A program made the translations under genes and the position numbers. From assembly GCF_027409185.1 (NCBI RefSeq), contig NC_084464.1, positions 50,009,095 through 50,073,094 of the forward strand: DNA of 64,000 nucleotides, given 5' to 3'. Under the pieces are notes generated by a model. The model had not been told where the DNA came from. It did not search any database and saw only the letters and a list, made by a program, of their open reading frames with translations. This document shows positions 45,201-53,500 of this stretch, piece by piece. Numbering within the stretch: the stretch's first letter is position 1; every line of letters starts with the position of its first letter. Origin of the DNA: Cynocephalus volans. Its lineage: Eukaryota; Chordata; Mammalia; Dermoptera; Cynocephalidae.

Positions 45201-47499
45201 CAACCAGCTGGGACAGAGCAGAGCATAGGCCTTGCCCACTGGCTCCCCCTACTCCACCTGCCACTGAATCTGTGGGTTTCCCTGCCCCACACCCGCTCCC
45301 CAGGCCTCCTTCCCGGCTTGCCACTCATTCATTCACTTCCCATGGTCCGTCATTCACGTGCCTCAGGCTGCTCTGACCACTGCTGCGCCCTGACCTCCAG
45401 GGACTTCCCGGCTCAGTCACAGCCAGCCTCCTCCCTCAGCGTCTGCTTCTGAGACTTTGCAAGGCTCAGAATTTTCTCTGAGCATCTTCCCCACACCAGG
45501 CTGCCAACCAGCCTCTTGAGGAAGCTGCCTCAGGCTGCCAGGCCTTCACGGTTCTGTGCTCTCTCTGGCCCTTCCAGCCTCCCTGTCCCCTGTCCTCTAC
45601 TTTATTCATTTTTGCTGGTGCTCCTCAGCTACTTTGTTATGCTCAGCCCAGCCCCATCGTAGAAGAGTAGCTCTAAATAGGTTTTAATGTGACCCGTGTC
45701 TTGAGGGCACAAAGACCCAGAGAGAGGCAGGGCCTTGAAGGCAGAGCAGGCTGTGGAACCCAGGCCTCCCGACTGCTAGTCCCCGGGCCCCACTGCACGG
45801 CATGCACAGTTCTGTGGCTGTGGCCCATGCTGCATCTCTTCAGTCCCCTGCAGCCCCACCGAGCAGGCTCAGGCCTCTGCACAGGGGCAGGTGGGCCCTG
45901 GCTTCTCACAAAAATCTCTGCTCCTTCCCATCCTCCCTCCCGCACCAGGACCCAGCCCCACCCTGCTTGGCTCTTCCTCCCCTCCCTTCCCAGGTGTCTT
46001 CATCCTGCTCCCCAGTCACAGAAGCAGCGGTCAGCCAAGGAGCCCTGGAGCTCACTAAGGTTGGGAGAGGAGGCAGGCCATGGAGGGGAGCTCAGGCAGG
46101 GCTGTCCTCAGGGTGGGGGATGGCATCTGTCCATTCTGGGAAATAGCATCAGTGCTGTTAGTGCCTGTCACCATGACAACGTGAGGGCAGGAACAATCAA
46201 AGGGACAGTGTGATATGTGCAGAGGAGCAGGGTGGTTGGTGAGGGGGTGGTTGGTTGGGGTTTGGTTGGGAAACAGGGTGCCCTGGAAGTCTCTGAGTGG
46301 CAAATGGGAGACGAGGTGCCAGTTCTTTTCCTACCACCCCATGCCTTAGCTCAGGGCTCAGGGCTCAGGGCCTGTGGGGGCACAAAGGCAGGACTTGGGG
46401 AACACCTGTCCCAATCAAAACATCTTTTTCTTGAGGAATTGGGGTGGAGAGAGACAGAGGGACAAAGACAGGTACAGAGTCACAGAGACCTGAGAGCTCT
46501 TTCATGATGCCAGGAGGCCTGGCCCAAGCTGAGATGCTTGGGAAACAACTTTGAGCTTCATGTACAAACAGAAGAACTAACATTAGGCTTCTACACAGCT
46601 GAGGGGAGCCCCCAAAGGCATGTCAGCTCCTGCGACAGTCCATGGGCAGTTGGGTGCTTCCAGAATCTTACCACAAGGAGGCTGCACAGGAGGGAAGGCA
46701 GGTGATGGACGAGGGAGTCATTATTTCCTGGAGCCACTTCTGTGTGTCTTAATTTGAGCTTTTCCCCTTCCAGCCTGTCTTGGTTTTCTAAATGGGAGAA
46801 AGATGAAGCCAGCAGGGCGTGTATAGAGTTTGCATGTGGCAGGGCTGTGCCTGTGTTTTTTAAAAAGACTTTGTTAAGGAGATGCCAATGGGTGAGTGAT
46901 GCTTACCAGGTCTGGCTGATAACATGAGTGAGCTCCGCAGGCCTGGAGCAGGGTCTCAGAGAGAAAGGACAGCAGTAGCTGGGGATGTCCAGAAGGAGGT
47001 TTCCATGTGTGCGTGTAGCTCAGGGAAGTGGCATGTTTTTGCCTAGGGAGCTTCCCTTCCTCACTGATGTATCAACTCACTCATCATTCATTCATTCATC
47101 CTGTTCTCACGGAGCATCTTCCATGTGGTAGGGCCTGTGCTATGTGCTGGGGCCTCTGGAGGCCATCCCGATCCCTATCCAGTCTCATGAAGGCCTGTTA
47201 TGAAAGCGTCGTGGATGCTGAGAGGTCTGGTTGGTGTAAAATCCTTGGGCAAGCAGCGAGGTATCTGATGGAGAATGCTGGTCAGCTGTGAGTGTCTTCG
47301 CTTCCTCCATCCCTCTCTGCATCATCAAGCACAGTAGATCCAGGCACACGAGTGACTCAGTAGCTGCTCTTGAGTGGACATTGATGTACTGAGGATATTA
47401 GTGATGAGGACAGGAAGGGCTGTGATGTGATTCTGCCCTGGAAATGTGCTCCTGGGGTAGCACCCCCCAAAGCCACCCACGCACATGCATAAACCCCCA

Positions 47500-47545
<46 letters not shown>

Positions 47546-50500
47546 ACTTTGATACGCACACCCTCACCTATCTTAGACACCCACATCTCCAACCCCTAGA
47601 GAGGCACCAATAGAAACAGGTGTGGAGAGAGTCGGTGCAGGAAGCCATTGAGGGTGGTTGGAGTGGGCGTGGGATTGTGCGCCTGGATTCTAGTCCCGCC
47701 TGTGCCCGTCTGAGCTCTTGATCCATCTCCTCATCTGTCATGTGAGGGTGGATAATCCCATTTTAAAGCAACCAACACAGTTGAGCTCTCAGGGTAAGCT
47801 GGGTGCTGAGGCTTGAGGGTGGGTGGAGCCTGGGCTCTACCCACAAGGAACTAGAAACCAGCAGTGTTAGTTAACTGTTGCTGCATGACAAATGACCCCA
47901 AAACTTAGCTGTTTAAAACAACAAACAGTTACGTGGATTTGACTTAGCTGAGTACCTCTGGCTCAGGGTCTCTAACAGAGATGCCGTCAGGCTGTTGGCC
48001 AGAGTGCTCTCAGCTCAGGCTTCACTGGAGGTGGAGCATCCACTTCCTGCTCACTCACGAGGCTCTTGGCTGGAGGCTTCTGTTCCTTGCTGCAGGGGCC
48101 CTTCTATAGGCTCTCTGAGTGCTCTCGTGACATGACAACTGGTTTCCCCAGAGCAAGAGATCAGAGAGAGAGAGAGAGCCACACTGTGTTTTAAAACCAA
48201 ATCTCAGAAGTGACATGCCATCTCTTCTGCCATATGTTATGGGTCACACAGACCAATCCTGCTGTAATGGATTACACAGGGTGTGAGTACCAGGAGGTGG
48301 GGATCACTGGGCGCCGTCTTAGAGGCTGACTACCACACCAGTCAAGTCTCGGCCAGGTGGAAAGTATTGTTGTTGTAGTTGTTGCTGCTGTAGGCTGCTG
48401 CGGACAGTTAGTCGGCCTGTCAGAGAGGGTATGGCTCCTGACTCTATCGCACACTTCTGCCCAGCCCACTTGCAGGCACATGGGTTTGGGAACAGGTGAC
48501 TGATGGGGCTTCCAGTGCCCGGGGAATTGACTGAGATCGGCCTGTGGGCTGAAGCAAGGGGGAAGGGCATCAGAGAGTTCGCCTGTTCCCCACCACATCC
48601 AGCATGTCCTCCCCACTGCATGGCCCTGTTCCTCTGCTACTTGGGTGGCTGTGTCCTGGTGTCTCAGACGGGACCCTGGTGGCAAGTCTTGGCAGTGTGC
48701 CTGGCACAAGGGAGGGGTTTGGCTGGTGGGGACCCCTCTCTAAGGAAGAGTCCAGGAGTCAGTGTGGGGTTCCTGCTGCCTCCATTCTCCCACGCACCCA
48801 GACCAGCCTAGAAAATGTGGTTTGGGGCCAGGCAAGGAGAGGAGGTGGAGGTGTGAGGGGCCTGGAGTGTGGAGAGGCCTCTGGGAGTGCATGGCGGTGG
48901 CTCTGGCCTGCCAGCTCCACTCCCCTCTCTGTCTTTCCCTCTCTCCTCTTAGGTGTTCCCCTGCTGTTTGTTATCCCCTGGGGCATTGTCAAGTACCTCT
49001 ATGAGGATGAGGGGTGAGTGTCCTGCTCCAAGGCGTGGGTGTGCCGAGGTCCCCATCCTCAAAGTCCATGGGATTCCTTGATTCCTGGGGCACATGGCTC
49101 CCACCTGGTGGGAGCACAAATGAGGGACAAGGAGCTTAACGTATGAATTTAGCTCTCTAATCCCCCTCCCTGCCCCGGGACTGTAAGATGGCAGATGGTG
49201 CTGGGTCTATGGGTATGTGGCACCCTCCTGTAGGATTTTCTGTAACATCTGTGAGTGAAGTGTTTTTTTTGTTATTTCATGTATGATGCTGGGTACACAC
49301 ATGACTGTGTTTGTAGGCCCATGATGCTTGTTTGGGAGGCCGTGTGTCTCTCTCTCTGTGTGACTGTGTATTGGGGACTGTGTGTTGTGTGTGTTGTGTG
49401 TGGATCTGTGAGATTGAAGGTTGGGTAGTTCCCGGTGGCTGTGTGAGTGACTCTGCATGGCCATGTGTATTTATGGGCCCCTGCCCTACCTGTGAGCTGG
49501 CATCTCTGTGAGCCCAACTGCACGCACGTGTGCATCTCTCTCCCTCCCCAGCTGCTGGACCAGGAACTCAAACATGAATTACTGGCTCATTATCCGGCTG
49601 CCCATTCTTTTTGCCATTGGGGTGAGTGACAGTGTGGTGTTGGGATTGGGCGCTATGGCGGGCCTGGGCTGGTGCCAGGGGAAGGACTGGAGGAGAGCGA
49701 GAGAGTGCCCTGCCACCTGCCCATCTGCCCTGCAGGTGAACTTCCTCATCTTTGTCCGGGTCATCTGCATCGTGGTGTCCAAACTGAAGGCCAATCTCAT
49801 GTGCAAAACAGACATCAAATGCAGGTGATGTAACTTGCTTAGCTTGGAGTCTCCCACTCAGGCCTGACCTGGGACCCCAAAGCCTTGCCCTCACTCCATC
49901 CTTGGGCCGCCCATAGGCTTCTAGGGGGTATTGCCCTATATTCCTTCTCTCTGGGGAGCCTGTCCCAGGTTTTGGGGTGGGAGGGCATCCATGACCCTGA
50001 TGCCAGGTCCTGGAGGGAAGGGTGGAGGGTGCCGAAAGGGTAGAAGAGTCTGTGGGGAAGGTCCAGAATGACTCCAGTGGCTTTCACCCTGCCCCCAGAC
50101 TTGCCAAGTCCACGCTGACGCTCATCCCCCTGCTGGGGACCCACGAGGTCATCTTTGCCTTCGTGATGGACGAGCACGCCCGGGGGACCCTGCGCTTCAT
50201 CAAGCTGTTCACAGAGCTCTCCTTCACGTCCTTCCAGGTGACCGCACAGCGAGGGGCACTTGCTCACCAAGTCCCAGAGTGGGGGGTGAGCAGACAGCGG
50301 CCTGCATCATGCAGATGGGAAAGATGGACAGGCTGAGGCCTGGGGGAGTGACCCCTGCTCAAGGTCACATGGTTGGAGCCGAGCCAGAACTAGTATCCTC
50401 AGGTGTCCCGACACCCAGGCCAGTCTTCTCTGTAAGCACACGGGACAAGAAGGCTTCCTGGATGTAACCCTGGAATCCTGGTATTGCAGCTACCATCTAC

Positions 50501-53500
50501 TGGGAGGCAGGCACCCTGCCAGGTGCTTTATGCACCCAGGAGATGTACAGGATTACCCCCATTTTACAGAGGCGGATACTGAGGCCCAGAGATGTTGAAG
50601 CAAGATTTACAGGGTCACATAGTTCCAAAGCAAAGAATTGATCCTCTCCTCTAGCATTAGATGATGCCAAGGGTGTAAAGATAAGAAACTGGTCTCAGCC
50701 CCTGGAGAGTATTATAGGATGCCTACAAGCACATGGGCCCATGTGTGTGCATTTACATACCTGTGCACACAAACACACACACACACAAATAGAACACAGT
50801 GCTGGAGCATTGGGTCTCCCAAGTGGACACACGGGGCTGGGGTGGGGAAAATCTCCGTGATGAGAGGTGGGTGCTTCTCCGGATCAGGCCTCCTCACGAA
50901 GAGGGCGGTTGTGGAACTTTTGCAGTATCTGAGCAAGGCACCTTCTTCGTCCTCCAGAAAGGAGATGAGAAGGAACCCACTGCCCCACCCCTGGGTCTGC
51001 TTGGGCTGCCCAATTTGAGGAGGGGGATGTTGGGGGAGCTGCCTGCAGGGCGCCTCCCCCTGCTTCCTGCGCACTGACATGACTCTCGTTTGCAGGGGCT
51101 GATGGTGGCTGTCTTATACTGCTTTGTCAACAATGAGGTAAGGTCTGACGAGGGCCAGTGGGGACCTGGTAGCTGCTAGCATTGGCCAGCATGGAGCTGT
51201 GCACTGGGAACTCCCACCAGTGTTTTCGGCTGGAACCCCTAGTCATCCCACTGAAGCCCCACGGTCCAGGAGGCATCTTGTCCATGTGTTCTGTTTTCTG
51301 TGCTTGGGTCTCTCTCACACACACACACGTGTGTGCAGGCATAGCCTAACGGTATGTGAGCTTGGGGACGACCTAGCTTCATGTTAGAGGGTCCTGAGTG
51401 AATTACTGGTGTGGTGGTAACTGTCTGTTACAAAGTAACTCCACACACACTTGTCCAGGCCACATACTTGGGCCTTTAATAATCACTTTCTCATTTAGTT
51501 GTCAACCCCCTGCCCCAAATAACTCTGCTAAAATTCAGATTTCAATATTCCTGTTTTACACACACGAGAACACTGAAGATCAGAGTCAGAAACCTGCCCC
51601 AGATTTGGCCTGGAAGTCGTGGCAGAGACAGGATTCACATGAATTCTGACTTAAAGAAGGAAGCCCCCTGTTCTGTGTGCACAGACACGAGCCACGGGAA
51701 AGGGGATGAATTCCTCCAGCGGTGCCCTGATTGCTGGGCTGCGAGGAAGGGTTCTTGATGACCCCACAGCTTCTTCTGCAGACTCCTGCAGGACCGCAGG
51801 CCTTCCTCTGCTCCCTGAGATGTCAGCCCCAGTAGGTCTGTTACCCCCAGGAACCCCACTTTGTGCTGGGAAAGAGCAGGAGCACCCCAAAACCATCAAA
51901 CTGGATTTCACAAATGCCTCATCCCCCCTGCCCATTCCTTGCAGAAGGGAAAATGAATGATAGTCTCAGGGGCAGCACCGGGACCACCTGGAGAAGTGTC
52001 TACAAGAGGACTAGCCCCTAGCAGGGAGAGAGTCAGCAACCCACAGCCCCACAGTATGGGGTGGGGGTAAATGGGGACTTCGTCAACTCCATCTAGGCCC
52101 CGGTGAGGGTTTGCATCAGTGGGGCTGGGGCTCAGGTAACCCAGGAACACTGTTCTTTGAAGACCTGGGCTCTTTTTGTGGCTGAGCCTGGGATCCTGCA
52201 TCTCAGACATCTTAGGGTCAGTGCATTAATACACGCTTGTCTTTAGCTGTGGGTGTGGGGGATGCAGGGGAACAGTGGGTGGGGACCTCGGTATTTCAGG
52301 GAGCTGAGTCTTCATAAAGAACCTCTTAAAAACTGGAGCAAATGTTGACGTGCAAGAATCCAGGCTCTGTGGGGTGGCCTTCCCCTCAGGAACTGTTCTC
52401 AGCCAGCAGGGTGACATGCTACCCTGCCCTAAACTTGGCTGCTTTATATTCCAGCCCAGTAGTGAGATGAGGACAGGGACAGGGTGGCATGTGTCCCTGA
52501 GTATGGATGAGGAGCAGAGGTCCATAAGGAGAGGCTGAGGCTCCCTACTGCTACCTTGTCACCTTTTTAGCCCCCGAGTCCTGTTTCCCACTCCTCCCTC
52601 CTCTAGTCCCCAAAGTCATGCTGCAGCAACACACTCACTGCCACCCTACCTGCATGCACGTGTGCTCGGCCCCACCACTGCCACTGCAGAGAGTCTCCCC
52701 CAGGCCCCTGGCTCAGCCTTTTCTCCTGATTCCCTCCTTCAAAGCCCAGTCACCCAGTCACCTCCCTCCTCTTCCACCACCCATGGCTGGCCCAGCTTTG
52801 GAAGAAGGGAGGGAGGGGCCCACATCCCTGCTCTGCCCTTGGCAAAGTACTTGACCCAGAACCACCAGAATTGTACCTCTTTGACCACACTGGGATACAG
52901 ACCCTACCTGGCCTCTGGCCTCTGCCCCCGCCCCGGGCTCATGTTGTGGTGTCCAGGAGACCCTGCTCAGAGGGCTGCAGAGCCTGACTCCTTTCAGTGC
53001 ACTGCCCAGTTCCTTTACACCCACCCCAGGGACGCCTCATGCCCTGGCTCTGCCTGGCACAAAGACAGACGTGTCACCACACATGGCTCCTGGGCTGAGA
53101 CCTCTATCCAGAAGAGCTGTTCTTCAGACCCAGTGTTGCCATGGCAATGCCAGGTACTTTTGACCCAAGGAGGAAAGATGGCCTGGACATTGGTCCCATG
53201 TGTCTGCCAAGGCTGCAGCAATTGCTGGTGGGCCGGGAGTGGGGCCAGGCGAGGGGAACTAAACCTGGAGATGGTTTTGCTGTAGCTTATGTCTGAGCGC
53301 CAAAGTGAGGTGACTCAGGAGGCCTGAGGATGGTCCTGGTTCTGCCACTACCAAGCTGTGCAACCCACGGCATGTCACTTTGCCTCCCCAGCCTGTTTCC
53401 CCAAATATAAATGGAGGTGAATGACCTTTCCCAGTTCACCCCGAATCCTGAGCCTGGGGTGGCGCCTGACCAGAGAGGGTGCTCAGGAGGGGTTTGGTGG

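Noticed and set aside
51096-51137. Suspicion that the 42-nt exon 12 was an artefact
   Set aside because: Good acceptor and donor, and its 14 residues match TM7 of GLP1R including Tyr402.
52662-53285. 207-codon plus-strand frame in intron 12
   Set aside because: Low-complexity Ser/Pro composition, no recognised family, no splice evidence.
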